Assembly (NCBI GenBank): GCA_016869645.1
Contig: VGDO01000046.1
Location: 1-33,249, forward strand
Source of the DNA: Alphaproteobacteria bacterium
Lineage (GTDB): Bacteria > Pseudomonadota > Alphaproteobacteria > SHVW01
DNA: 33,249 nt
Direction of reading: 5' to 3'
The first letter of the stretch is position 1. Each line of letters begins with the position of its first letter. The notes beneath the pieces are model-generated. The model was not told the origin of the DNA. It worked only from the letters and a program-made list of their open reading frames with translations, and did not search any database. This document shows positions 25,703-33,249 of this stretch, piece by piece. The position numbers and the translations under genes were made by a program.

Positions 25703-26734
25703 TTGAATTCCATCGAAAAGACGCTCAAGGAGCTGAGCCAGGTCATGGCTGCCCATCGGCGGGCACTGGCCATGGACGGCGCTCCGGCTCCCATTCCCGC
25801 ACCCGTGTTCGAGCCCGCCCCGGCATTTGCGCTTGACGACCCGCGCGCCGCCGCCGTGCACGGATTGATGCACGACGTGCAGCGCATCGCCGGCATCCAG
25901 GTCAGCGACGTGCTCGAGCAGAAAATCGTGCGCCTGTTCGCGGAGACCGGTGCGGACGAGCTCGATTCATGGATCCGGCATCTCAGACTGGTCCCCGACG
26001 ACCATCCGCAATGGCAGGCGCTGGTCGAGAGCCTGACGGTTCATGAGACCTATTTTCATCGTGACCGCCCGCAGCTCGATTATCTCGCCAACACCGCCCT
26101 GCCGGCCATCATCGAGCACGTTCGCCGCACCGGCCGACGCAGCATCCGCATCTGGTCGGCCGGCTGCGCCACGGGGGAGGAAGCCTTCTCGCTGGCTATC
26201 ATCGCGCTCGACGCGATGGTGCGCGCCGGCTGCGCTGATGAGCTGACGAATTCCGGAATACATCTGCGCCGCGGCTGGTCGATCGACGTGCTTGGCACCG
26301 ACATCTCGGAGACCGCGCTCAGGCGCGCCAAGCATGCCGAATACTCGACGGGCAGCTTGTCCTCGTTCCGCGACCTGCCGCAGGATCTGATCCGCTTCTT
26401 CCCCGCCGTCGAGTTCGCGCGCTCCGGCGGCACGCTCGAGCCGTCGCTGCGCCGCGTACGCGACGATGTGCGCCGCATCGTTCGCTTCCGCCCGTTCAAC
26501 CTTATCGCGAGCGAGCCGCCGGAATTCGGCTTCGATATCATCGCCTGCCGCAATGTGATGATCTACCTCGCGCCCTCGGCGGCGCGCACGGTGCAGCAGG
26601 TGCTGCACGATGCGTTGAGGCCTGGAGGCTATCTTCTGCTCGGTCCGACCGACTCCTTGGCGAGGCCGTCGCATTACGAAATGGTCGCGGGCACCAGTAC
26701 GTTGGTTCACAGGCGCCGGGAGATGCCGGAATGA
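25703..26734 (+). CDS. cheR: chemotaxis protein methyltransferase CheR
   Basis: This 343-residue SAM-dependent glutamate methyltransferase acts on chemoreceptors. A short Pro/Ala-rich N-terminal segment (26-44) precedes the CheR N-domain. The signature TVHETYFHRD (112-121) corresponds to the usual VNETYFFRD. The SAM site is IWSAGCATGEEAFSLA (150-165), followed by VLGTDISETAL and FDIIACRNVMIYL. The start is chosen as TTG at 25703, 5 bases after GGAGGG. GTG at 25700 and ATG at 25745 are alternatives. Its stop overlaps the next gene's ATG in an ATGA. It leads the chemosensory operon. Confidence 0.93.
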   Translation: MNSIEKTLKELSQVMAAHRRALAMDGAPAPIPAPVFEPAPAFALDDPRAAAVHGLMHDVQRIAGIQVSDVLEQKIVRLFAETGADELDSWIRHLRLVPDDHPQWQALVESLTVHETYFHRDRPQLDYLANTALPAIIEHVRRTGRRSIRIWSAGCATGEEAFSLAIIALDAMVRAGCADELTNSGIHLRRGWSIDVLGTDISETALRRAKHAEYSTGSLSSFRDLPQDLIRFFPAVEFARSGGTLEPSLRRVRDDVRRIVRFRPFNLIASEPPEFGFDIIACRNVMIYLAPSAARTVQQVLHDALRPGGYLLLGPTDSLARPSHYEMVAGTSTLVHRRREMPE

Positions 26735-28149
26735 CCGACGGCACATGGGTGATCGCCGAGCTCGACGGCGCACTCATTGGTGTCGCGGCCGAAGCCGTCC
26801 TCGGGGTGATCGCGCCGCCGCCGGTCACCCCGATTCCATTCGCACCGCACTTCGTCGACGGATTGATCGGTGCTGCCGGCGATGTCGTGCCGCTGATCGA
26901 TCTCGGTCGGTGTCTTGACATGGCCGCAACCGGGCAACGTCACGACGTGATGCGGCTGAAGGTCGGCGCTTCCCATTTCTGCCTCCTGGTCGACCGCGTC
27001 GTGTCGCTCGCGCAGCTGACGCTCGACGATGGCATCGAATCGGCCACGGACGACGGCTTCACCATCGGCACCTGGCGCTGGCAGGATCGATCCGTCCGCC
27101 TGCTCGACGCGGCGCGTCTCGGAATCGACGACATTGCAGCCGTCGAGCCATCCGCCGGCGCCGAGGGCCTGGTCGGTCAGGCGTCGTCCGCCGAAGAGTC
27201 CGTTGCCGGCGCCGCCGAGGAGAAGGTCGTCGTCGTCGAGCTGGGCGGCGACCGCTTCGCCCTGCCATTGGCCGGCGTCAACGAGGTCATCGAAATCAAC
27301 GACTGGACACCCGTTCCCGCCGCCGCGCTCGCCGTGCTCGGCTTGGCGTTTCCGCGCGATGCGCCGCTCCTGTTGCTGTCGCTCGGGCGCCTGATCGGGC
27401 GACACCAGAGCGACGGGACTGCGCATCGTTTCGTCGTGGTCGAGCGCGACGGCGCGCGCTTTGGTCTCGCGGTCGATCGGGTGATCGGCATGCGCTCGTT
27501 TCGCCCGAAGGATGACAATCCGTTGATCGAGGCGGCCCCTGGCATCGAAGGCCACTACATCGAAGCCGATAACACACCGGTGGGCGCCATCGTCATCGAG
27601 CGCCTGATCGAGGACGCCCTGCTCAACACCTTCCGCACGCTCGCCCGCTCGGCCTCCATCCAGGCGACCGCCGAAGCGCGCGTCGAGCTGCAGCGCTTCC
27701 TGACCTTTGCCGTCGGCGCCGAGACTTGCGCCTTGCCGATTGAGGCGATCGAACGGGTGATCGAGTACAGCGACCCCCATCCGCTGCCCGACGGCGGGCT
27801 TGCGACGGTCAAGGGCGCTATCGAGGTGCAGGGACGAATCGTGCCGGTGATGCTCGCCAGCGAATGGCTGGCCAACGACCGCGGCACCACCCAAGGCACC
27901 GACACCGTCGTGGGCGAGTTGCCGGGCGCCTATGTCGTGCTTCGTCTCGACGAGGGACCCGTCGCCCTCGCCGTTGACCGCCTGCACCGAATCCTGGCCA
28001 TGCCCGTCGATCGCATCGAGGCATTCGGGAGGGGGGGCAGCGCCATTGCCGGCGTGGCGCGGCTCGACGGTCACGTCTTGTGGGTTCTGGCTGCGGATCG
28101 CATGGCGGGCGCAGGACGCGAGGCGGCGGTCCGGGCGGGCATGTCATGA
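26731..28149 (+). CDS. triple CheW-domain scaffold protein
   Basis: This 472-residue protein consists of three consecutive CheW-like domains, at about 1-135, 163-300 and 328-460. Each shows the CheW pattern of a paired beta module with a conserved LPL/IGV strand, a GVNEVIE-like segment and a VDRV core. Examples are FALPLAGVNEVIEIND and FGLAVDRVIGM in domain 2, and CALPIEAIERVIEYSD and VALAVDRLHRI in domain 3. Domain 1 is the most divergent. CheW domains link receptors to CheA; three in one chain could cross-link array components. It overlaps cheR and cheB by ATGA junctions. Linker 140-162 is Ala/Glu-rich. Confidence 0.88.
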   Translation: MTDGTWVIAELDGALIGVAAEAVLGVIAPPPVTPIPFAPHFVDGLIGAAGDVVPLIDLGRCLDMAATGQRHDVMRLKVGASHFCLLVDRVVSLAQLTLDDGIESATDDGFTIGTWRWQDRSVRLLDAARLGIDDIAAVEPSAGAEGLVGQASSAEESVAGAAEEKVVVVELGGDRFALPLAGVNEVIEINDWTPVPAAALAVLGLAFPRDAPLLLLSLGRLIGRHQSDGTAHRFVVVERDGARFGLAVDRVIGMRSFRPKDDNPLIEAAPGIEGHYIEADNTPVGAIVIERLIEDALLNTFRTLARSASIQATAEARVELQRFLTFAVGAETCALPIEAIERVIEYSDPHPLPDGGLATVKGAIEVQGRIVPVMLASEWLANDRGTTQGTDTVVGELPGAYVVLRLDEGPVALAVDRLHRILAMPVDRIEAFGRGGSAIAGVARLDGHVLWVLAADRMAGAGREAAVRAGMS

Positions 28150-29264
28150 TCCGTGTGCTCGTCGTCGACGATTCGGGCTTCATGCGCATCGCGCTGCGCC
28201 AGATCATCGAGGCGGACGGCGACCTCGAAGTCATCGGAGAAGCGCGCACGGGAACCGAAGCGATCGAGCTTGCGCAGCAGCTCAAGCCCGATGTCATCAC
28301 CATGGACGTCGAGATGCCGGAGATGGACGGCATCGAAGCGACCAAACGCATCATGTCCAGCAGCGCGACACCGCCGCGCATCGTCATGGTATCCAATCAT
28401 ACCCAGGCCGGCGCCGATGCTGCAATCAAGGCGCTCAGCCACGGCGCGGTCGATTTCATGTCGAAGTCGTCCAACTTCGTAAAAACCGACCTCGGCATGC
28501 TCGATGCGGAGCTGCGCGCCAAGTTGCGCCTGTGGGGCGAGCGCCGCATCGCGCCGCGACGCGACCGACCCAACTTCGTGTCCCCGTCGGCACAGGCACC
28601 CATGCGTCCGCCGGTCGCTGCGCCGTCCGGCCCGCCGCCGCGCCTGCCGGAACCGTCGGCGCGCCCCGCGACCGGACCGGTCGACCTGATCGTCGTCGCC
28701 GTATCGACCGGCGGACCCCAGACCTTGCCGGAGATCCTCGGCCACATGGGTCGCGTTGCCGCACCTATCGTCGTTGCCCAGCACATGCCCGAGCTGTTCA
28801 CCCACAGCTTCGCCCAGCACCTGCGTGACGACACAGGGCTCAATGTGCGCGAGGGCGAACATCGGATGGAGCTGCTGCCCAATTCTATTACCCTCATACC
28901 GGGCGGCCGGGACGGCATCCTTGCCCGTGTTCCGACCGGCCTCGAGCTTCGGCTGTGCAAAGGCGAAGGTGCGGTACACCCCTCGGCCGACATGCTGTTC
29001 CAGTCGGCCGCCGCCACCGCGCGCCATCCGCTCGCTGTGATCCTGACTGGCATGGGCAGCGACGGCACCAGAGGTGCCCGCTACTTCGTGCAACGCAAGC
29101 TCCCCGTGCTCGTCCAGATTCCCGACAGCTGCGTCGTCGGCGGGATGCCGCAATCGGCCATCGATGCCGGCGTCGCCAGCGACGTGCTGACGCTCGAGCA
29201 GATCGGCGCCAAGCTCAGCCAACTCGTGGCGGCCTCTCAGCCGTGGCCCACCGGGTCGGCCTGA
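28146..29264 (+). CDS. cheB: chemotaxis protein-glutamate methylesterase CheB
   Basis: This 372-residue protein has an N-terminal receiver domain with acidic pair D8/D9, phosphoacceptor D54 (TMDVEMPEMDG) and SHGAVDFMSKSS supplying the conserved Lys. A Pro-rich linker spans about 150-175. The C-terminal methylesterase domain contains the catalytic Ser in VAVSTGGPQTL, His in VAQHMPELFT and Asp in LTGMGSDGTRGA. It demethylates or deamidates receptors when phosphorylated by CheA. Its ATG overlaps the triple-CheW stop. The cheA start codon is 20 bases after its stop. Confidence 0.95.
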   Translation: MIRVLVVDDSGFMRIALRQIIEADGDLEVIGEARTGTEAIELAQQLKPDVITMDVEMPEMDGIEATKRIMSSSATPPRIVMVSNHTQAGADAAIKALSHGAVDFMSKSSNFVKTDLGMLDAELRAKLRLWGERRIAPRRDRPNFVSPSAQAPMRPPVAAPSGPPPRLPEPSARPATGPVDLIVVAVSTGGPQTLPEILGHMGRVAAPIVVAQHMPELFTHSFAQHLRDDTGLNVREGEHRMELLPNSITLIPGGRDGILARVPTGLELRLCKGEGAVHPSADMLFQSAAATARHPLAVILTGMGSDGTRGARYFVQRKLPVLVQIPDSCVVGGMPQSAIDAGVASDVLTLEQIGAKLSQLVAASQPWPTGSA

Positions 29265-29283
29265 GGCCACGAGACGGGCCGCC

Positions 29284-32217
29284 GTGCAGTCCGAAGACGA
29301 TTTTGCCGAGACCCTCTGGCACGAATTCGCCAACGAAACGGAAGAGCATCTGAACCTGGTGGAACCGATCCTGGCGCGCGGCGGATCGGCGTCATCGAGC
29401 GCCGACGACATCGCCCAGCTGTTCCGCTCGTTCCATTCAATCAAGGGCCTGGCCCGCGCCATGGATCTGCGCGGCATGTAAGCTCTGGCGCACCGCGCCG
29501 AAGACGTTCTCGGCATGGTGCGCGACGGCAGGGTCGAGCTCGAGGACCACATCACCGACGCTCTGCTCGAAGCCGTAGATGCGCTCGGTCAGCTGCGCCG
29601 CAAGGTGCTCGACAAGCGCAAGAACGCCGCGGCGCCGCGCACGCTGGTGCGCCGTCTCGATCAGCTGTTTGCCGACCTCGGCGGTCGCACGGGTCGAGCG
29701 GCGGGGCACGAGCCAGAGACTCCGGCCCAGGTTGATGACGCCGAGGGCGCCAGCCCGTTCCACGACAACATGGACATGGTCGTCATCTTCGTCGAGATGA
29801 TGCGCGACCGCGTTGCCGATCTGTCGCTGGTGCTCGGCGTGACCATGTCTGACGAGGTGCGCGCCCAAGTGGCCGACGCCGCCAGCTCGCTCGCCCACGG
29901 CGCCAATGTCATGGGGTTCGAGCAGCTTGGCGCGAATCTTCAGTCGCTCGAAGCGATCATTCCGTCCGGGCCTGGCGGACTCGACGCCGAACAGCGCGTC
30001 CGCGCCTTCTCGTTGCTGTCGTCGATCAGTACCCAGGCCGCAACCCTGGCCGAGCTCTCCGGCCACGATGCCGGACATGCCCGGCTGGCCGAAGCGATGG
30101 CAAGGCTGGCGGGCGAGGACGGCGTGCAGCGCATCGCCGAAGCGACCGCGCTCCTCCAATCGGTGGCGCCCGGCGACGTTCGCATCGTCGCCGCGTCCCT
30201 GCGAGGCCATGTCCAGCATTTGCATGCGGCGCTCGGCGGGATCGGACGACCGCACGCGGCGCGGCTCGCACTCCTGCTCGACAGCGTGGTGGCTGGCCTG
30301 ACCGAGGGCGACGTGGCAGGCGGCGCGTCGCTGGTCAATGCCATGCGTGCCGCGCTCACGGCGCTCGGCCCGACGGTTCAGGGTTCCGGCGCCGCCGATC
30401 TCGATTCAGCCACGGCCGAGAAACTGGCCGACGCGGTGCGCGCATCGATCGGCGGCGGCGCCACGGCGGCGGCCGACCAGCTGGCGCTCGAGATCCGGCC
30501 GGAACTGCGCGAGATCCTCTCGCCCGGCAATCTCGCCGAGCTGCACGAAGCGCACGAGCGAGGCGAACACCTCTACGAGATCCTCATCGATTTCGAGGCC
30601 GATCCGACGGTTGCGAGCTCACTGCTCGCCTGGCTGTCGGATGCGGTGCGCTCGATCACCAACCGCACGATCCTCAAGGGCGGCGCATCCTGGTTCGAGT
30701 TCCTGGTCCTGGCATCGCTCGATGCCACCACACTGAAGGACAAGCTGTTCGACCTCGACGCGAATCTTGCCTGCATCAAATCGGTCCGTCGCGTCACCGA
30801 GAGCGACGAGGGCGAGATGATTCTGGGCGACGCGGACATGGTGACCGCCGAGGAGGCCGCACCGGCGGCGGCCGTCGGCGATGCCCATGTCCAGCATGGC
30901 CCGATGGTGCTGCGCGTCAGCGGCGAAACCATCGACCGGTTCATGACGCAGATCGGCGAAGCGCGCATCATCGCCACCGCCCTCAGCCAATTGGTCGAAG
31001 ACGGCGGTCTGCCGGAGATCCTGGCAGCGCTGCGCCGGATCGGCGCGCGGTTGCCGTCCGACGCAGCCGAGGATCTGGCGCGCGCCGCGCAGCGGCTGGA
31101 CGAGCACAACCGCCTGCTGCGCCAATCGGACCAGCGGATCGATGGCGCGCTCGCTCGTCTCCACTCGGCAGCGCTCGACCTTCGCGTCGTGCCGATTGAC
31201 ACCATTCTCAATCGGTTCCCGCGCGTGGTGCGCGACTTGGCGCAGGCGTCGGGCAAGAAGATCCAGCTCCTGCTCGAGGGCCGCGACGTCAAGGTCGACA
31301 AGAGCACGGTCCAGCTTCTCGTCGATCCGCTGATGCACATGGTGCGCAATTCCGCCGACCACGGCATCGAGCCGCCGGAAGAGCGCGCGGCCAAGGACAA
31401 GCCTGTGACGGCTACCATCGTCATGCGCGCCGCGCAGCGCGGCAACGAGGTCCTGGTCGAGGTCAGCGACGATGGCCGTGGGCTCAACACCGAAGCGATC
31501 CGGAGGAAAGCGGTCGCGCGCGGACTGGTCGGCGACGAGGCGAGCCGGCGGCTCAGCATGGAAGAAATCTGCCGGTTCATCCTGCAGCCCGGCTTCTCGA
31601 CCGCCGAGAAGGTGACCGAGACGTCGGGCCGCGGCGTGGGCATGGACGTCGTACATGCCAGCGTCCTGCGCCTGGGCGGCGAGATCGAGATCAAGACGCG
31701 GCCCGGCCTCGGCGCAACCTTCATACTCCACTTGCCGTTGTCGGCGGCGCTGCAGACCGCCCTGATCGTCGATGTCGGCGGGCAGAGCCTCACCGTGCCC
31801 GATCGCGCCGTCGCCGCAGTCGAGGAAGTCGCAAGCGATGCGGTGCGCATGGTTGGCCACCAGCGGACCATCATGCGCCAGGGTCAGCTCATGCCGATCT
31901 ACCGGCTGGGACAGCTGCTGCGGCTGAGCGCCGGGGAGGACGCGCCGCGCGCGAGCTTCCCCATGGTGATCGTATCGAGCGGGCCGCATGCGATCGGCCT
32001 CGAGGTCGACCGGCTGCGGCGGCGCCAAGAGCTGTTCCTCAAGGACCTGCATCCCAAGCTCGCCGCCTTCCCCGCCATTGGTGGCGCCTCCGTCATGGGC
32101 GACGGGCGGGTCATCCTCGTGCTCGATGCCGACGGGCTCATCCAGCTGGCGCGGCGCGGCGGCGGCAATGGCCTCCAGGCCCCGGCCCGTGGCGCTTCGC
32201 CGCTCGCCGCATCATGA
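29284..32217 (+). pseudogene. cheA: chemotaxis histidine kinase CheA interrupted by an in-frame TAA
   Basis: The locus reads as one 977-residue CheA except for TAA at 29479-29481 (codon 66). Both sides are in the same frame with no loss of homology, so this is a nonsense codon and not a frameshift. The first 65 residues (GTG start) contain the HPt H-box with His51 in FRSFHSIKGLARAMDLRGM. After the stop the HPt helix continues as ALAHRAEDVLGMV. One base change (for example from GAA or CAA) would restore the gene. Either the kinase is inactivated, the stop is read through, or the base is an error. The downstream domains show no other damage. Confidence 0.8.
29515..32217 (+). CDS. cheA: CheA downstream fragment: dimerisation, kinase and CheW-like domains
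   Basis: This is the longest intact frame of the cheA locus, 900 residues from an internal ATG with no visible ribosome binding site. It retains a long middle region and a dimerisation segment near IDRFMTQIGEARIIATALSQL. The histidine-kinase ATPase has the N-box HMVRNSADHGIEPPEER, the G1 box DDGRGL, and FSTAEKVTETSGRGVGMDVV for F and G2. A C-terminal CheW-like P5 domain follows (QTALIVDVGGQSLTVPDRAVAAVEEV). It lacks the phosphoacceptor His of the HPt domain. If translated alone it could bind the array but would need an HPt supplied separately. Its stop overlaps the next gene in an ATGA. Confidence 0.6.
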   Translation: MVRDGRVELEDHITDALLEAVDALGQLRRKVLDKRKNAAAPRTLVRRLDQLFADLGGRTGRAAGHEPETPAQVDDAEGASPFHDNMDMVVIFVEMMRDRVADLSLVLGVTMSDEVRAQVADAASSLAHGANVMGFEQLGANLQSLEAIIPSGPGGLDAEQRVRAFSLLSSISTQAATLAELSGHDAGHARLAEAMARLAGEDGVQRIAEATALLQSVAPGDVRIVAASLRGHVQHLHAALGGIGRPHAARLALLLDSVVAGLTEGDVAGGASLVNAMRAALTALGPTVQGSGAADLDSATAEKLADAVRASIGGGATAAADQLALEIRPELREILSPGNLAELHEAHERGEHLYEILIDFEADPTVASSLLAWLSDAVRSITNRTILKGGASWFEFLVLASLDATTLKDKLFDLDANLACIKSVRRVTESDEGEMILGDADMVTAEEAAPAAAVGDAHVQHGPMVLRVSGETIDRFMTQIGEARIIATALSQLVEDGGLPEILAALRRIGARLPSDAAEDLARAAQRLDEHNRLLRQSDQRIDGALARLHSAALDLRVVPIDTILNRFPRVVRDLAQASGKKIQLLLEGRDVKVDKSTVQLLVDPLMHMVRNSADHGIEPPEERAAKDKPVTATIVMRAAQRGNEVLVEVSDDGRGLNTEAIRRKAVARGLVGDEASRRLSMEEICRFILQPGFSTAEKVTETSGRGVGMDVVHASVLRLGGEIEIKTRPGLGATFILHLPLSAALQTALIVDVGGQSLTVPDRAVAAVEEVASDAVRMVGHQRTIMRQGQLMPIYRLGQLLRLSAGEDAPRASFPMVIVSSGPHAIGLEVDRLRRRQELFLKDLHPKLAAFPAIGGASVMGDGRVILVLDADGLIQLARRGGGNGLQAPARGASPLAAS

Positions 32218-32630
32218 CACTCTATGTCCAGGGCCGCGCCGGTCCGCACCTCCTGCTGCTGCCTGCCATCCGCGTCCTCGAAGTCTGGTCGGCCGGTTCC
32301 AGCAGACAACCGGGCCAATGGCGCGAGCGGACGCTCCCGGTCATCAATCTGCGCCAACTGCTGGCCGGAGATGGCCGGCGCACCGACGTCCGGACCGATG
32401 AGACCCTTGCCGCTTATGGCGCGGACGCCGACGATGACGAGGCCGTGGTCTTGGCGCTCGATGCCGTGATCGGCCTCATGACGCTTGAGCCGGCAGCGTT
32501 GGTGCCGTTGCCGGCCGTGTCCCTGGCGGCCCGTCAGTTGTTCGACGCCGTGACGCGCGCCCCGATCGGCGAGCGCCACCTGCTGCGTCTGAGGGAGCGG
32601 CCGGAATTCGCCAGCGTGGCCACCCGCTAG
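32214..32630 (+). CDS. CheW-like protein
   Basis: This 138-residue protein has a divergent single CheW fold: an N-terminal strand pair (TLYVQGRAGPHLLLLPAIRVLEVW), WRERTLPVINLRQLLAG matching the CheW INLR segment, and EAVVLALDAVIGLMTLEPAALVPLP. It probably couples receptors to CheA, or modulates that contact, in the cytoplasm. The ATG overlaps the cheA stop, so translation is coupled. It converges on the receiver gene, with the last 4 bases shared. The divergence makes the assignment moderate. Confidence 0.7.
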   Translation: MTLYVQGRAGPHLLLLPAIRVLEVWSAGSSRQPGQWRERTLPVINLRQLLAGDGRRTDVRTDETLAAYGADADDDEAVVLALDAVIGLMTLEPAALVPLPAVSLAARQLFDAVTRAPIGERHLLRLRERPEFASVATR

Positions 32631-33127
32631 CGCCGGATCGCTTCGCCCATCTTGCGCAGGGCCACCTTCTTGGCGATTTCCTGGAAATCCGGCGGCGGCA
32701 GGCCGGCGGCGGCCCGGGCGACCTTGAGAATCTCATGGCCCTTCTTCGCCTTGAGGTCGAGGCTGATGGCGCCCGACGGCTTGGGAATCACGTCGAAGGC
32801 GCCGAGCTTCTTTGCCTCGAGAGCAGCCGGCGAGCCGATCTGAGCGACAGAGGACAGGATGACGACCTTGGCCTTGCTGACCAGCGCCAACCGCTTCATG
32901 GCGTCGATGCCGTTCAGCTTCGGCATCTCGATGTCGAACAGGATCACGTCGGGCTTGTGCGCCTTGGCGCGCTCCACGGCCTCGTAGCCGTCGGCGGCCT
33001 CGGCGACGATCTCGAAAGCGTCGTCGATCTGGATGATCTGCTTGACGATGCCGCGCATCATGCCCGAGTCATCGACGATCATGATCCGTTTGGTCTCGGG
33101 CTTGGTGCGGTCGGACGTTATCGACAT
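32627..33127 (-). CDS. CheB-like stand-alone receiver protein
   Basis: This is a 166-residue response regulator with one receiver domain: acidic pair D19/D20 (MIVDDSGMMR), phosphoacceptor D65 (LFDIEMPKLNGIDAMKRL), Ser in VILSSVAQ and Lys116 in FDVIPKPSGAISLD. The segment KPSGAISLDLKAKKGHEILKVARAA resembles the end of a CheB receiver more than CheY, but no methylesterase domain follows. The C-terminal 35 residues (LPPPDFQEIAKKVALRKMGEAIRR) are basic and possibly helical. GAGGGG lies 6 bases before the chosen ATG; an earlier Met seven codons upstream is possible. It is transcribed towards the che operon and may be a phosphate sink or output for it. Confidence 0.88.
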   Translation of the reverse strand: MSITSDRTKPETKRIMIVDDSGMMRGIVKQIIQIDDAFEIVAEAADGYEAVERAKAHKPDVILFDIEMPKLNGIDAMKRLALVSKAKVVILSSVAQIGSPAALEAKKLGAFDVIPKPSGAISLDLKAKKGHEILKVARAAAGLPPPDFQEIAKKVALRKMGEAIRR

Positions 33128-33178
33128 TCGCTGCCCCTCATGGCGCATCCCCCCTTATGCGCCGCCCGGCCGCGGCGC

Positions 33179-33211
33179 AGGATGTATAATGTATTCCTAG
33201 CATAACATCCT
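33179..33211. promoter_or_regulatory. AT-rich dyad upstream of the receiver gene
   Basis: AGGATGT (33179-33185) and ACATCCT (33205-33211) form a perfect 7-bp inverted repeat with a 19-base AT-rich centre. The centre contains TATAAT on the plus strand (33185-33190) and TATGCT on the minus strand (33204-33199). It lies 52 bases upstream of the receiver start. It may be a promoter with an operator, but no good -35 is visible. Bases 33212-33249 show no gene. Confidence 0.35.
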
Positions 33212-33249
33212 TAGAGCCCTTCCGGGAAGTTTCGATTCAGAGTGAATGT

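Noticed and set aside
29479..29481. Recoding of the cheA stop as selenocysteine or a programmed frameshift
   Set aside because: The codon is TAA, not TGA, and the frame is unchanged on both sides, so neither selenocysteine insertion nor a frameshift explains it.
26707..29555. Long minus-strand open frames opposite the triple-CheW, cheB and cheA genes
   Set aside because: They are shadows of well-supported plus-strand genes coupled by ATGA overlaps.

Overview
The window is high-GC DNA that reads as an alphaproteobacterial chromosome. The evidence is a complete cbb3 oxidase locus in the order ccoNOQP-ccoGHIS under FNR/FixK-type boxes, plus the general character of the proteins. No rRNA, tRNA, CRISPR array or phage gene was recognised. 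Genus-level placement is not possible from sequence reading alone.

Layout. (1) 126-3821: a ThDP-dependent acetolactate-synthase-like enzyme (minus strand) is divergent from a full-length RecQ helicase (plus strand). (2) 4057-6874: a Ser/Thr-rich protein with a DxDGNG...ELFG calcium-loop motif is followed by a Fic-family AMPylase-like gene of visibly lower GC. The Fic gene sits between two 385-bp direct repeats, both copies of the 3' end of the host gene, which differ at 2 positions. Its promoter has two evenly spaced dyad operators that cover the -35, the -10 and the start codon. (3) 6989-7906: a stand-alone 10-formyl-THF hydrolase-like protein. (4) 7914-15686, all minus strand: inorganic pyrophosphatase, PYROXD2-like FAD oxidoreductase, an orphan PotA-like ABC ATPase, an NDP-forming acyl-CoA synthetase, an acyl-CoA dehydrogenase and a redoxin-like/2OG-Fe(II) oxygenase fusion. 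Most are closely spaced and may be cotranscribed. (5) 16124-24650, minus strand: the cbb3 oxidase structural genes, the assembly genes and a TauE/UreH-like membrane protein. Upstream are two small conserved-looking proteins of unknown function. Both the pair and ccoN have a TTGA-N6-TCAA box correctly placed for class II activation by an FNR/FixK-type regulator. (6) 25703-32630, plus strand: a chemosensory operon cheR, triple-CheW, cheB, cheA, cheW with ATGA overlaps at most junctions. A convergent CheB-like receiver protein lies at the right end.

How the genes work together. The oxidase block is a self-contained microaerobic respiration module: terminal oxidase, Cu import and assembly, and oxygen-responsive promoters. 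The chemosensory block would be a signalling array core, but cheA carries an in-frame TAA 14 codons after the phosphoacceptor histidine. The kinase is therefore either split, read through, or inactivated, unless the base is a sequencing error.

The most interesting signals are the recently inserted Fic cassette with its operator array, the cheA nonsense codon, and the FNR-box-controlled two-gene unit of unknown function beside the cbb3 locus.
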